Part shown: positions 43,957-57,401 of the stretch, one piece after another
Layout: each line of letters starts with the position of its first letter
Numbering within the stretch: position 1 is the first letter of the stretch
Source: Tolypeutes matacus
Taxonomy: Eukaryota > Chordata > Mammalia > Cingulata > Chlamyphoridae
Direction: 5' to 3'
Length of the DNA: 64,000 bases
NCBI GenBank assembly: GCA_026826555.1
Contig: JAKSZT010054457.1
Coordinates: 7,638,340-7,702,339 of the forward strand
The notes under the pieces: model-generated
The model's input: the letters and a program-made list of their open reading frames with translations, nothing else
Database searches by the model: none
What the model was told of the DNA's origin: nothing
Program-made: the position numbers and the translations under genes

Positions 43957-45217
43957 AAAACTCCTTTATTGGACTTCTGGGACTATGGCGGACTAGTAAG
44001 ACATGGGAATCTCTTCTCCAGAAAAATAGCTAGAGACCAGGGTAAAACAGCTCCAAAAAAGATCTTCTAGGGTTTAGGACAGCAGGTGAAGGCTGCACAC
44101 CACCCAGAGTAGAGAGGGACAAAAGAGGGAAATTGCAACAACAGAACTGTGATTTGGAACCAGCAACAGCTGCTGCTGCTGGCACCCTCCCCCACACTCT
44201 TTAGAATTCTTGAGACTCTGGGCCTGCGACTAAAGACAAAGGGGGCTCCAGGGATCTACTACTCCAGGATAGGGGAGAGAGAGGAACAGAGCCTAAGGCT
44301 GACTCAGGTTCTAACCCACAAATTTGGACTGTGGAGCCCCACGGACCCTTCCAGGCCAGGTGGGACCACACGGTGGTTTGACCTGTAAGCCTAAGAAGGA
44401 CTGGAGAAACCCAATCCTCACAATCTCCCTCTCTTCTAGCCTGGACAAATTGTTGAGGACTCCACAGGAGAGGGGAGACAGAGCCTGGGGCTGATTCAGC
44501 TTTTGTCTTGCAGGTTTGGTCTGCCCTGTCCCGAGAGCCCTTCCAGGCTGGATGGGGCTGTGGATTGTTTGCCTTGGATCCTGAAAGGGACTAAAGATAT
44601 ACAAAACTCCCAATCTCCTCCTCTACTAACAGGGACTGATTGTTGAGGACTCAGAGGGGAGTGGAAATATTTCCTAGCTGGGAAAAGGGAGGGGGCTGCC
44701 AGAGAAGACTGGAGAACTGTCTCAGAAAGTTTGAATTACAAGGCTCTTAGGCTCTTAGCCCCCAGACAGGAAGCTCTATCACACTGATTTGGTGTGTGTC
44801 ACAACAAATATACTCCGACAAGGCATAGAATTGAGAGCTTCCAAAGAGTGCCATCTCCTGGCAGATCAAGGAAGTGCACTTAAGAAAATTAAAAATAAGT
44901 AGGAGAGGCTTTTCCTGGCCTCTACAGTCTCCCTGCCCAAGGCCCTAGGAAGTGACTCTACAAACAATTACTGGGTCCAGTACCCAGTTTTGAGCAACCA
45001 ACAGGACAATCCTAACCATCCAGGTCAAGCTAAATATCAAAGAGCTGTGGTAACTCACAGCCTCCTGCCACTAAATCCATATAAAAGAGAAAGAGATTGA
45101 GCATCTGAGTAAACTACATCCTAACCAGATGCCTAAATGCCAGCAAAAAATTATGAGCTATACTAAGAAAATAGAAGACATGGCCCAAGAAAGGAATACA
45201 TCAAAGTCCCAGAAGAG

Positions 45218-46110
45218 ATGCAGAATTTGGGAGAACTAATCAGTGAGATGAGCACAAATTTCCAAAATCAAATTAATGAATTGAAAGACAATATAGTTAA
45301 AGAGATAAATGATATCAAGACATGGAGCAAACGCAAAGAAGAATTTGAAATCCTCAAAAGAAAAGTAATGGAGTTCGTGGGAATGAAAGACACAATAGGT
45401 GAGGTAAAAAACACATTTGAGGCATACAACAGCAGACTCGAAATGATAGAGGAAAGTATAAGTGATACCAAAGACAGGGCAGCTGAAATTGAAGAGAGAA
45501 AAGAATAGAGAGAGAAAAGAATGGAAAAAAATGAGCAGGGCCTCAGAGAGTTGAATGACAACACAAAACACAACAATATATTTGTCATGGGCATTTCAGA
45601 AAGGGAAGAGAAGGGAAAAGTGGCAGAAAGAGTATTTGAGGAAATAATAGCTGAAAATTTCCCAATTCTCATGAAAGAAATGAGCTTACATGTCCAAGAA
45701 GCACACAGTACCCCAATCAGAAGAAATCCAAATAGACCTAAGCCAAGACACACGCTACTCAGAATGTCAAATGTCAAAGATAAAGAGAAAATTCTTGGAG
45801 CAGCAAGAGAGAAGCAAACAACCATGTACAAGGGAATTCCAGTAAGACTTAGTGCAGATTTCTCTTCAGAAACCATGGAGGCAAGAAGACAGTGGTATGA
45901 TAAAATTAGGAAACTGAAAGAGAAAAACTGCCAGCCGATAATCCTTTATCTAGCAAAACTGTTCTTCAAATATGAAAGTTAGTATAAACTATTCACAAAC
46001 AAACAGAAAGTAAGAGAGTTTGCAAATAAGAATCCACCATTGCTGGAAATACTAAAGGAAGACTTAGAACCTGAAAGAAAAAGAAAGGAGAGAGAGGCTT
46101 GGAAGAGAGT
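45218..46110 (+). pseudogene. L1 ORF1 of the outer element
   Basis: L1 ORF1p is a trimeric RNA-binding chaperone. An N-terminal coiled coil with heptads (45218-45505) is followed by an RRM start (NNIFVMGI) and a C-terminal domain with RHTLLRMSNVKDKEKIL, AAREK and SADFSSETMEARRQWY. A TAG at 45506-45508 interrupts the same frame, so the two open pieces (45218-45508, 45521-45982) are one gene with a single nonsense codon. A frameshift and stop truncate the C-terminus near 45980, although similarity goes on to about 46110. Confidence 0.9.
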
Positions 46111-46189
46111 ATAGAATAAAGAATAGCAGAAAGGATAGAGTAAAAAGAGTAAAAAGAGAGACAAAAACAAGATGATATATGAAAACCAA

Positions 46190-47927
46190 AGAATATAATG
46201 GAGGAAGTAAATAGTGCATTTACAGTAATATCATTGAATGTGAAAGGATTAAACTCCCCAATCAAGATATAGTCTGGTAGAGTGGATAAAAAAGCATGGA
46301 GCCATCCATATGCTGCTTACAAGAAACTCACCTTAGACCCAGGGATACAAACTGGCTGAAAATGAAAGGTTGGAAAATGATACTCCACGCCAATGGTAAC
46401 CAGAAAAGAGCAGGGTAGCCATACTAATATCAGACAAAACAGACTTTAAGTGCAAAAAAGCTATAAGAGATACAGAAGGCCATCATATATTAATATAAGG
46501 CACCATCCACAAGGAAGATATAACAGCTATAAATATCTATGTACCTAACCAGAGTTCCCAAAATAAATGAGACAAACTCTGGCAAAACTGAAGGGAGAAA
46601 TAGACATTTCTACAATAATCATTGGAGACTTCAACACCCCACTCACATCATTAGATAGAACAACTAGACAGAAGATCAACAAGGAAACAGAGAACATGAA
46701 CAATATGATAAATAAGTTAGACCTAACAGACATATACCGAACACTGCATCCTAACTCAGAGGGTTATACATTTTCTCAAGTGCCCATGGATCTTTCTCCA
46801 GGATAGACCACATGTTAGGTCACAATGAAGCTCTCAATAAATGTAAAAAGATTGAAATTATACAAAGCACCTTCTCAGATCATAATGGAATGAAACTCGA
46901 AATCAATAATAGACAGGAAAAAAGTAAATTGGCAAATGTGGGGAGACTGAAAAACACATTCCTAAATAAATGCTGCATCAAAGAAATTGCAAATGAAATC
47001 AGTAAATATATTGAGACAAATGAAAATGAGAACACAATGTGTTAAAACTTATGGGATACATCGAAGACCGTCTTGAGGGGGAAATTTATAGCCCTAAATG
47101 CCTACATTAAAAAACAAGAAAGAGCTAAACTCAAAGATTTAACTGAACAACTAGAGAAGCTACAAAAAGAACAGCAAACCAATTTCAAAGCAAGCAGAAG
47201 GAAAGAAATCATAAAGATTAGGGCAGAAATAAAAGAAAATGAGAACAGAAAAACAATAGAGAAAATCAACAAAACCAAAAGCTGGTTCTTTGAGAAGATC
47301 AATAAAATTGACAAACTCCTAGCTAAACTAACAAAGAAAAAAAAGAGAAGATGCAAATAAATGCAATCAGAAATGAAAAGGGGGAAGTTACAAATGACCC
47401 CACATAAATAAAAAGGATCATAAGAGGATATTATAAGAAACTATATATGCCAACAAACTAGACAACCTAGATGAAATGGAAAATTCCTAGAAACGCAAAA
47501 CCAACCTACACTGATGCTACAAGAAATACAAGAAGTTAACAAACCAATTACATTTCAGGAGAGTGAATCTGTCATCAAAAATCTCCCAGCAAAGAAAAGT
47601 CCAGGACCAGATGGCTTCACAGGTCAATTCTAGCAATCATTTTGAAAAGAATTAACCCCGATCCTGTTAAACTCTTCCAAAAAATTGAAGAGGAGGGAAT
47701 AACCCAACACATTTTATGAAGCCAACATCACCCTAATTCCAAAGCCAGATAAAGATTTTACAAGAAAAGAAAATTACAGACCAATTCTCTAATGAACATA
47801 GATGCAAAAATTCTCAACAAAATACTTGCAAATCGAATCCAACAGCATATCAAACAACTTATACATCACGACCAAGTGGGATTTATTCCTGGTATGCAAG
47901 GCTGGTTCAACATAAGAAAATCAATCA
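46190..47927 (+). pseudogene. L1 ORF2 of the outer element, 5' part
   Basis: This part begins with the AP-like endonuclease (SLNVKGLNSPI near 46235, IIIGDFNTPLTSLDR near 46620, a SDHNGMKLEI box near 46880). It goes on into the start of reverse transcriptase ([11 protein letters not shown] near 47600, then [21 protein letters not shown] region at 47870-47927). Numerous frameshifts and stops divide it. It stops at the target site of the inner L1 and resumes at 57402. Confidence 0.9.
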
Positions 47928-49747
47928 GATAGGTGGAGAAGATGGTGTTGGTTTAGGAGGGCACTCGCTGAGAGCTCCCTGAGGATGGCGGATTGTGGAC
48001 AGGGTCCTGCCCGGGGGTCTGTGCTGTGTGCGCACGGAACAAGAAGCTTGGGAGATCTATCTGTGCAGATCGACGGCGTGGACTGATTGGCAGAGATTCA
48101 TGAGTTTTTAGCCTGCCTGTGGTGGTTAACACAGACAGTTGAGCCCCATCTTTAGGGGAAAAAAAAAAAAGCTGGTTTGAGCGGCGTCTCCTGGCCTGGC
48201 AACCCGGTGACAGGGACTGGTGAGAAGGAGCATTCTGTGAGAGTGGAAGGGCTCTGGCAAAGGGGTAAAAGAGCTTTCCTTTCTGTGGATTTGGCTGCCT
48301 GGAACCCCTTGCAGCTTGGGTGAACAAAACAGCTAGATTGAATCAACACCCGGCAGAGGGGAGGGGTAAATCTGCTGAGGGAGTTGATTTACCTAGCTTC
48401 CCAGGGATAAGCCACAAACCCCACCAAGCCGGGGAGAGGGAGCACTCTCCGAGAGAGGGAGGGTTTTGACAGAAGGCAGAGAGGGGATTCTTTACCGTCA
48501 ACTTGGCTGCCTGGACCCCTCATAGCTTTGGGGAGAAGATAAACCGGCTTGAAGCAGCACCAGGATGAGGGAAGAGGCAAATCTGCTGAGGAAACCTGAT
48601 TTACCCAGCAGCCCGGTGACGCTGAGGCTTAGCTCCCGAAGGGGCAGAGTCGGTCATTTTTATCATTTTACACTGAGTAGCATCAGAGATTCAGCTCCCC
48701 TGTGGAGGCCAGGAAGTGGTAAAGGCTTGATTAGTTTCCACGAGCCTAGTTAGGGTCCCCTCGGTGAAGGAGGTGGTCTAGAAGAGGACTTATTTTGGGT
48801 CCTGTGTTTTGCCAAAAAAAAAAAAGACACTTTAAAAAATGAAAAATAAATTCTTCTTTTTAATTTAGTTTAATAGCTAAAAGCTGCTTCAAAACCTGCA
48901 GATAGAACCCTGCAGGGAAATTGATTGATAAACACAAGCAGACTGAGAGGATCCACAAGGACACTAAGAGGAATGCTGATCCTCCTTAGCTTTGTTTGAT
49001 TGCTTGCCTATGTGGTGGTTTGGTATTTCTCTGTTTATTTGTTGTCTCTTGCTTTTCTTTCCTCTTTCCTCCCCTCTTTCTTTTTTCTTTCATTTTTTTT
49101 TATATTAGGTCCTGCTAGCTTGTCTCTTTGTTGCTGTTCTTCTTCCTCAGTGATTTCCCATTCTCTGTCTATATTGATTTTGTATCCCAAACTATCTCTT
49201 ATCCTTCCTTCATCTTTCTGCCTTCTGCTTTCGGTTGTGGCTCTTATATACCACGTTTTTTCATATGCCCACAACTTAAGGGTGTCAATTTCTACTCTAT
49301 CTATTTTGTTTTCTTCTATTTTTATTAATATTAACTTTTTCCTTTCAACCCTTCCTTTACTCTTTCTCTCCCTCCTCATAATTCTAACCTTCTAAATCAT
49401 TATATTTATATTCCTCTATTTGGTTTCCCAGTCAATTGTAGGTACTCCACTTTATTTCCTATTACACTACACTGCCTACATGAGTTAAATATTCATTTCA
49501 CTGAGTCTTATACAACTCCTCTCCTAAATTTTATCAATATTACTATTATCCTTCTTCCTTTCTCATATCTTTCTATTCCTCTGGCCCTAAACTTTAGCCT
49601 TCAAGAGAACACAGAAAGAAGCAAGAAAATAAAGTAGGAAGAAAAAGTGTCAAAGAGAAAAGTTAACACACACACAGAACAACCAGCTAAATAAAACTCT
49701 AGAGCAGAGAGAGAAGCTAATCAACCGAATAAACCCATCAAGATAAA
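47928..49747 (+). promoter_or_regulatory. 5' UTR of the inner L1
   Basis: It begins 'gataggtggagaagatggtg', the usual kind of L1 start with a 'gatgg' box, and is GC-richer than the rest for about 700 bp with two similar units ('agctttcctttctgtggatttggctgcctggaacccc' near 48272 and a like stretch near 48485). In active L1s this region contains the internal RNA polymerase II promoter. The part 49000-49600 is pyrimidine-rich with ORF1-side spacer. Confidence 0.7.
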
Positions 49748-50700
49748 ATGATGACTAGAGCCAAGAAAAAATTACAAACCACACCGAGAAACAGGAAGAC
49801 ATGGACCAGTCCAATGAACAAACTAAAAACCAGGAAGAGATGCAAAACATCAAACAACTAATCAGAGCTTACAAAACAAATATCATGGACCAACTTAAAG
49901 AAGTGAAGGAAGAGATTAAGGATATAAAGAAGACACTGGGAGAACATACTGAAGAAATTGTAAACATAATTTAAAAGATAACGGATATGATGGTGATCAA
50001 TGACACAATCCAAGAAATCAAAAAGACGCTGGATTGACATAACAGCAGATTTGAACAGGCAGAAGAAAGAATTAGTGATGTGGAAGACAATACATCTGAA
50101 ATCAAAGAGATAGCAGAACAGACAGACAAAAAGATAGAAAAAATCCAGTAGGGACTCAGGGAATGAACCGATAAGACAAAATGCACAAATATACGCATTA
50201 AGGGCATCCCAGAAGGAGAAGAGAAGGGAAAGGGAAAAGAAAGAGTGTTGAAGGAAATAATGACTGAAAACTTCCCAACCCTATGAGAGAGATGGATGTG
50301 CAGATCCAGGAAGCACAGCCTACCCCAAACAGTATAAATCCCAACAGGCCAACTCCAAGACATACACTTGTCAAAATATACAATGCTCAAGACAAAGAGA
50401 ACATACTCAAGGCAACAAGAGAAAAGAGAACCATCATATACAAGGGAAGCACAATAAGGTTAAGTGCTGATTTCTCAGCTGAAACCATGGAGGCAAGAAG
50501 ACAGTGCTATGACATAGTCAAAGTACTAAAAGAAAAAAATTCTAGCCACAAATTCTCTATCCAGCAAAACTGGCATTCAAAAATGATGGAGAGTTCAAAA
50601 TATTCACAGATAAGCAGAAATTAAGAGAGTATGTCAGAAGAAACCTGCACTTCAAGAAATACTAAAGGAAGTTCTACAAGTTGAAAGGAAAAAACAAGGG
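49748..50700 (+). pseudogene. L1 ORF1 of the inner element
   Basis: Coiled-coil wording (QLKEVKEEIKDIKKTLGEH, near 49890) is followed by the RRM and C-terminal domain (RHTLVKIYNAQDKENILKATREK, SADFSAETMEARRQCYD at 50283-50624). Stops near 49972, 50036, 50148 and 50163 and at least one frameshift break it, so ORF1p cannot be made. Confidence 0.85.
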
Positions 50701-53280
50701 AGAGAGAGTTGGAGGAGAGTTTAAAAACAATAAAAACACAAAAACAGAAACAAAACAACATATGACATATATTAATCCAAAGGAAAAAATGGCTGAAGTA
50801 GGAAATTTGTTGTGAGTAACAATACTGAATGTTAATAGATTAAATTCACCAATCAAGAGACACAGACTGGCAGAATGGATAAGGAAATATGATCCATCTA
50901 TATGCTGTCTACAAGAAACCCACCTTCAACCCAGGGATTCAAGGAGGCTGAAAGTAAATAGCTGGAAAACAATTTTACAAACTAACAATGGCCAAAAAAG
51001 GGCAGGAGTAGCTATTCTAATATCAGACAAAATAAACATTAAATGCAAAACTATTGTAAGAGACAAAGATGGACAATATATATTAGTAAAAGGGGTAATC
51101 TCTCAAGAAGAGAGAACAATCATAAACATTTATGCACCTAGTCAGGGTGCCTCAAAATACATGAGGCAAACTCTGGAAAAACTAAGTGGAGAAATAAATG
51201 CCTAACAATTATAGCTGCAGACTTTCATACACCATTATCAGCATTAGACAGAACATCTAGACTGAAAATCAATAGAGAAACAAAGGCTCACAACAATACA
51301 GTAGAGGACCTGGACTTAATAGACATATACAGAACACTACACCCAAATACAGCAGGATTTACATTCCTCCCAAGAGCACATGGATCATACTCCAAGATAG
51401 ACCACATGCTAGGCCATAAAAGATCTCTCAATGAATTCAGAAAGATTGAGATTATACAAAGTAATTTCTCTGAATATAACAGAATGAAACTGGAAATCAC
51501 TAAGGGCCATAGAAACAGGTGAGGCACAAAGACATAGAAGTTAAACAACACACACTTAGACAAATAGTGGGTCAAGAAGGAAATCTCAAAAGAAATCAGT
51601 AACTACCTTGAAATTAATGAAAACGACAATACCACATATCAAACCTATGGGATGCAGTGAAAGCAGTCCTGAGAGGGAAGTTCATAGCCATAAACTCATA
51701 TATTAAAAAAGAAGAAAGAGCTAAAATTGAAGACCTAACTGTACAACTTTGAGGAATTGGGAAAACAACAACAAACTAAACCAAAGGAAGTAGAAAGAAG
51801 GAAATAACAAAGATTAGAGCAGAACTAAATGATATAGAGAATAAGAAAGCAGTAGAAACAATAAAAAAAACCAAAAGCTGGTTCTTCGAGAATATCAATA
51901 AAATTGACAAACCCTTAGCAGACTAAGAAATAAAAAGAGAAAACAGATGCAAATACATAAAATAAGGAATGAGCAAGGGGATATCACTACTGACACCACA
52001 GAAATAAAGAGCGTCATAAGAGGAAACTATGAAAAATTATATGCCAACAAGAATGATAACTTAGAGGAAATGGACAAGTTTCTAGAAACCCACAAACAGC
52101 CTACATTGATGAAAGAAGAAATTGATGAACTCAACAGTCCAATTACAAGTAAAGAGATAGACTCAGTCATCAAAAACCTCCCAACTCAGAAGAGCCCAGG
52201 ACCAGATGGCTTCACAGCTGAATTCTACCAAACATTCCGGAAAGAGCTAACACCAATTCTACTTAAGCTCTACCAAAAAATAGAAGTAGAAGGAATATTG
52301 CCTGACTCATTCTATGATGCTAACATTACCCTAATACCAAAACCAAACAAAGATACCACAAGAAAGGAAAATTACAAACCACTTACTCTAATGAACCTAG
52401 ATGCTAAAATCCTCAACAAAATACTTGCTAATTTTACTCAACAACATATCAAAAGGATTATACACCATGACCAAGTGGGTTTCATCCTGAGTATGCAAGG
52501 ATGGTTCAATATAAGAAAATCAGTCAATGTAATACACCACAAAAACAGATTGAAAGAAAAAAAATCACATGATCATCTTTATAGATGCAGAAAAAATATT
52601 TGACAAAACATTTCCTGTAAAAACTCTGCAAAAGATAGGAATAGAAGGAAACTTTCAGAATATGAGAAAAGGTATATATGAAAAACCCAAAGCTAATATC
52701 ATCTTCAATGGTGAAATCCTAAAAGCCTTCCCTCTGAGATCGGGAACTAGACAAGGATGCCCACTATCACCACTCCTATTTAACATTGTCTTAGAAGTAC
52801 TTGCGCGAGCACTGAGACAAGAAAAGGACATAAAAGGCATCCAGATTGGAAAAGAAGAAGTAAAAATTTCATTATTTGCAGATGACATGGTCCTATACAT
52901 AGAAAGCCCTGAGAAATCTACAACAAGGCTTCTAGAACTTATAAAGGAGTTCAGTAAAGTTGCAGGCTATAAGATCAATGCACAAAAATCAGTAGCATTT
53001 CTGTACCCCAATAACGAGCAATCTGAGGAGGAAATCAAGAAAAAAAAAAAAAAACATTCACAGTAGTAAATAAGAGAATCAAATACCTAGGAATAAATTT
53101 AACTAAAGATGTAAAGGACTTATATACAGAAAACTACACAACACTGTTAAAGGAAATCAAAGAACACTTAAATAAATGGAAAAATATTCTCTGTTCATGG
53201 TTAGGAAGACTAAACATCATCAAGATGTCTATCCTACCCAAACTATAGATTTAATGCAATCCCAATAAAAGTCAACACTA

Positions 53281-53386
53281 TTTTTTTTTATTATGGGTAA
53301 AAATAAAAATTCTCACAATACATACAAACATTTGCAAAATGATATACAAACATATATGCATATATGTGCATCTGCCCACAAAAATG

Positions 53387-53434
<48 letters not shown>

Positions 53435-53519
53435 ATATACACATATATTTTAAGAGGTGCTTAGATTACCCAAAATACTACATGGAACCTACTGGGATTC
53501 CCATGTTCCCCACCTCCCA
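53281..53519 (-). mobile_element. L1 3' end fragment within inner L1 ORF2
   Basis: On the minus strand it reads 'ggaggtggggaacatggg' to 'tttttacccataataaaa', the extreme 3' end of this L1 family. It includes a (TATC)n microsatellite at 53388-53435 on the plus strand. The ORF2 bases next to it lack a short piece and no duplication is seen, so this insertion may have replaced a few target bases. Confidence 0.8.
53388..53435. repeat. (TATC)n microsatellite
   Basis: About 12 uninterrupted tetranucleotide units. The matching place in the 16.6 kb and 61.7 kb copies holds TA-rich sequence, so the array grew from a TA/TATC-rich site in the L1 3' end. Confidence 0.95.
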
Positions 53520-54665
53520 GGAACTGGAAAAACTAACCACAAAATATATTTGGAGAGGTAAAAGATCCTGAATTGCCAAAGACATTGAAAAAGAAAAATG
53601 AAGTTGGAGGTATCACATTACCTGACTTTAAAACATACTACAAAGCTACAGTGCTCAAAACTGCATGGTATTGGCACAAGGATAGACCTACTGACCAATG
53701 AACTGAATTGAGAGTTCTTATATATATCCTTGCATAAACAGTCATTTGATATTCAACAAGGTCACCAAGCCCACTCAGGTGGGAGAGAATGGCCTCTTTA
53801 AAAACTGGTGCTTGGAGAACTGGATATCCATATCCAAAAGAATGAGAAAAGAACACCATCTCACACCTTACACAAAAATCAACTCAAGATGGATCAAAGA
53901 TCTAAATATAAGAGCCAAAACCATAAAGACCTTGGAAGATAATGTAGTGAAGCATCTACAGGATCTTGTAATAGGAAATAATATCATGAACTTCACAGCA
54001 AAAGCAGGAGCAGGAAGAGAAAAAATAGATAAATGGGGTCTCAGCAAAATTAAAAACTTCTGCACCTCAAAGGACGTTATTAAGAAAATAAAAAGGAAGG
54101 CTACCCATTGGGAGAAAATATTTGGCAACCATATATCTGATGGGAGCGTAATATCCTGCATATATAAAGAAATCCTACACCTTGAAAATAAAAAGACAAA
54201 CAACCCATTTAAAAAATGGGTGAGTGACCTGAAAAGACCCTTCTCCAAGGAAGAAATACAAATTGCCAAAAAGCACATGAAAAAATGCTTGACATCGCTA
54301 GCTATTAGTGTAATGCTAATTAAAATCACAATGAGATACCATCTTACACCCATCAGAATGGCAGCTATTAAAAAAACAGCAGAATATAAGTGTTGGGAGG
54401 ATGTGGAGGAATAGGAACCCTCATCCACTGGTGGTGGGATTGTGGAATGGTCCAGCAACTGTGCAGGACAGTTTAGTGATTCCTCTGAAAACTAACAATA
54501 GATCTTCCGTATGATCCAGCAATTCCACTGCTGGGTATATACCCAGAAGAATTGAAATTAAAGACACGAACAGATATATGCACACTAAAGTTCTTAGTGG
54601 CATTGTTCACAATTGCCAAAAGTTGGAATCAGCCCCAGTGCCCATCAATAGATGAATGGATAAGC

Positions 54666-57380
54666 AAATGTGGTACATACCTACAATGGAATATTACTTA
54701 GTTGTTAGAAGGAATAAAGTGCTAACACATGGAATAACGTGGATGAATCTTGAAGACCTTATGTGAGTGAAGCAAGCCAGGTATTGAAGGATGAACAGTA
54801 TATGACCTCACTGATTTGAATTGAGGAAAGTGAGCAGTCTCTGAGAACCACTGTCTGATAGATAGGTTAACGAGAGAGAGAGAGAAGAGTAGGTTGTGAG
54901 CCATCACCCATATGGACATAATCTATGGTAAAGTGATTGATTATAGTTGCATATTGAAGGATAGGACAGGTGATATTACTGGGTTTGTTGGTGCAGGGTT
55001 AACAGTTGGGTAGATTAAGAAGGGCAGGTTAGATTACCCAGGGCATGTAACTATGAATCTTGTCATTCTATGAGTCAAGACAGGGGTGTGTCATATGCCC
55101 CAGGCGGATGGGGAGGAAGGAACAGAAAAGATCAAACAGGGTATTTAGTGGTCATGGGAAATGTTTTTCATTACCTTACAGTAATGGACACAGGACATGG
55201 TAAATATCATAAAAAATTATTAAACTGTACCGACTAAATTGTAAACTATACTGTAAACCATTGACAATGTGTAGTAGCTATGTTTCCCTATCTGTATAAC
55301 AGTTATAACAATGCTACCATCCACACACACACACACACAAAGGTTTTAATAGGGGGTGGGGAAGGGGGAGGGAGTTTGGGTATATGGGAATCTCTAGTAT
55401 TCTCTGTGTGATTTTGCTGTAACCTAAAACTTCTTTTAAAACTAAATGAAAATTTGTGAGACACTGGGGAATGAGAGGGGGAAGGTGTCACGATACACAT
55501 TGGACATCTGATAATGCAGTGATAAAAGGAGTAATAATAATAATAATAATTTAAAAAAATTCTTTTGTTTTTTTCCATTTTCGTTTTTTGAATGGCCCAA
55601 TCCATTAATTATATTTTATTTTTCGTTCTTTTTTTCTGAGTTTCCTTGTATTTTATCTCTTGCATTTAAGCTTATCATTATTATTTCATTTTCCTATTAA
55701 TTGTATTTGGTTATTATATGGGCTTCATCTTCAAGGAATGTTTTGATCACAGTAGGGTTACAGTGGGGGCTGCAGAGGATCATTGGTGGGGGGTGTCTGG
55801 GATGGGGGATCCATGGGAGGAAGTTCATCTCAATATACATGAAAGGTATATACAATTGTTCAAATGATCGAGGAATGTGGCATGGTCATGGTGGATAAAC
55901 AATCACTCAATCAATGAGGGAATACTGAATTCCCAGCCTGGAGAGCTCTGCCTCATTCTTCAAGGGAGCAGCAATAGTCCCCTGAGTGCAGGGGCAGTGT
56001 CTGGCAAAAGAGGTTGGCCCACTGTTGGGTTCGTGTTATTGATGACTAGCCTTATGAGCCTTTGTTCTTGTAATTGAAACTTGGCCTACTGTTATGGGGT
56101 GCCTAAGGGTTGCCACCTGAAAGCCTCCTTGTTGCTCAAATGTGGCCTCTCCCTAAGCCAAACTCAGCATATGAATGCATTACCTTCCCCCCAGTGTGGA
56201 ACATGACTCCCAGGGATGAGCCTCCCTGGCAATGAGGGATTAATACCAAGTGCCAACTGGAAACATGACTGGAAAAAGACCTTGAACAAAAGGGGGAAAG
56301 GTAAAGAGAAATGAGTTCATGTGGCCTAGAGACTTCAAAGAGAATTGGGAGATCATCCCAGAGGTAACGCTTACGTACACCTTAGTAGGATCTCATAGAA
56401 CACCAAAGTGGATATCATCCCACACTGAGGGGGCTCCTGAGGGCTCTGGAGACACCCAGGTCCTAAATAAGGGGGGATAGCCCCAGAGATTGATACCTTA
56501 TCAGTGAGCTCTATTTTGGAATCTGTGCTCCTGAGAGTGACAGAGTTGGACTCAAATAAGTCCTCCCTGCACATGGTCCATCAGTCCCTTCTATTCAAAC
56601 CTATATGTGATGCTGGAGTTTTTAGGTATACTTCCAGAGACTGGAGCCTCTGACCTGCCTATGTGCCAGCTGTGTCTGGAATCTCAGTTGAGCTGCAACT
56701 ACTACTCAATGGACTCACCCAAGTCACCTGGTGAGGATATGATGATGGACAACGGCCATCCCAGGGAATGGAGAGGGCCTGCAGCTGAAGGCAGGATAAT
56801 CCCATCCACTGAATACATGGGATATGAGCCCACTCTCACTTAGAGGTGGAGTGGACATCACCATTCCAGTTCCCTCAGGATTGGGGGAAGAGCTATGGAC
56901 TAGAGTGGACTTAATCGTATTCTGTTAGACATATTGTGATCCAAGCAATGGAAGAAATTACAACAGTGAGGTGGAGCCAGTGGCCACTAGACTCTTTTGG
57001 GGCAGGGAGGGGAAGGGCGTTGTAATTCAGGAGCATTTTCAGGACTTGGGGGTTGTCCTGAGTGATGTGGTGGTGAAGGATATAGGCCATTTTACATCAG
57101 CATATACGATGCAGAACTGTGTGGGAAGTGTGGTCTATGATGTGAACTGTGGTCTATGCTTAGTGGCAAAGCCCTAGGATGTGTATATCCATTGTAGGTG
57201 ATGTGCCACACTAATGAAAGATATTTCTGTGAGATGTTATGGGAGGAATTGGAGGTGGAGATCAAGGGAATCCCTGTAATTTTTGTGTAACATTTATGTA
57301 ATATAATCATCTTTTAAAATATATATGAAAAAAAAAAACATTTATGTAAGTAAAAATAAATAAATAAAGTTACCAATTAC
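54666..57380 (+). repeat. Two-part 3' UTR of the inner L1
   Basis: The first unit (54960-55450) ends 'gtatatgggaatctct..ctgtgtgattttgctgtaacctaaaac'. The second (56880-57310) ends 'aagggaatccctg..gtgtaacatttatgtaat'. Both have a 'tggac' start, a 'ggacacaggac/ggatataggcc' block, paired 'gtaaac/gtgaac' and 'acacta' wording in the same order, so they look like two diverged L1 3' ends in series with ~1.4 kb between. A CA repeat lies at 55319-55339 and ATA repeat near 55532-55550. Confidence 0.7.
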
Positions 57381-57401
57381 AAAAAAAAAAAAAAAAAGAA
57401 T

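Larger units (their letters stand above)
50770..54665 (+). pseudogene. L1 ORF2 of the inner element
   Basis: Endonuclease from ~50815 (TILNVNRLNSPIKRH..., QETHLQPRDS) to ~51480. Reverse transcriptase is open over 51947-52603 ([16 protein letters not shown]) and, shifted, 52569-53066 with the catalytic [12 protein letters not shown] near 52880. The C-terminal part is 53746-54414 with a cysteine-bearing end. A 240 bp reverse L1 fragment with a (TCTA)n run interrupts it at 53281-53519. ORF2p would nick target DNA and copy L1 RNA; here frameshifts prevent that. Confidence 0.9.
47928..57401 (+). mobile_element. L1: Second L1 (inner), long 3' UTR, nested in the outer L1
   Basis: The 12 bp gaaaatcaatca at 47916-47927 is repeated perfectly at 57402-57413. 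Between them lies a full-length L1 of ~9.5 kb: 5' UTR 47928-49747, ORF1 about 49748-50700, ORF2 about 50770-54665, a 3' UTR of ~2.7 kb and an A-tail at 57381-57397. The extra length over a usual L1 comes almost wholly from the 3' UTR, plus a 240 bp insertion at 53281-53519. It is younger than the outer L1 by position, but also inactive. Confidence 0.93.

Noticed and set aside
45268..45876. A 202-codon minus-strand frame rich in Ser and Leu
   Set aside because: It is the antisense shadow of L1 ORF1. The same holds for 53868-54458 opposite ORF2.
53388..53435. Regular repeats as a possible CRISPR-like or other array
   Set aside because: It is a simple tetranucleotide microsatellite without spacers, in a mammalian genome.
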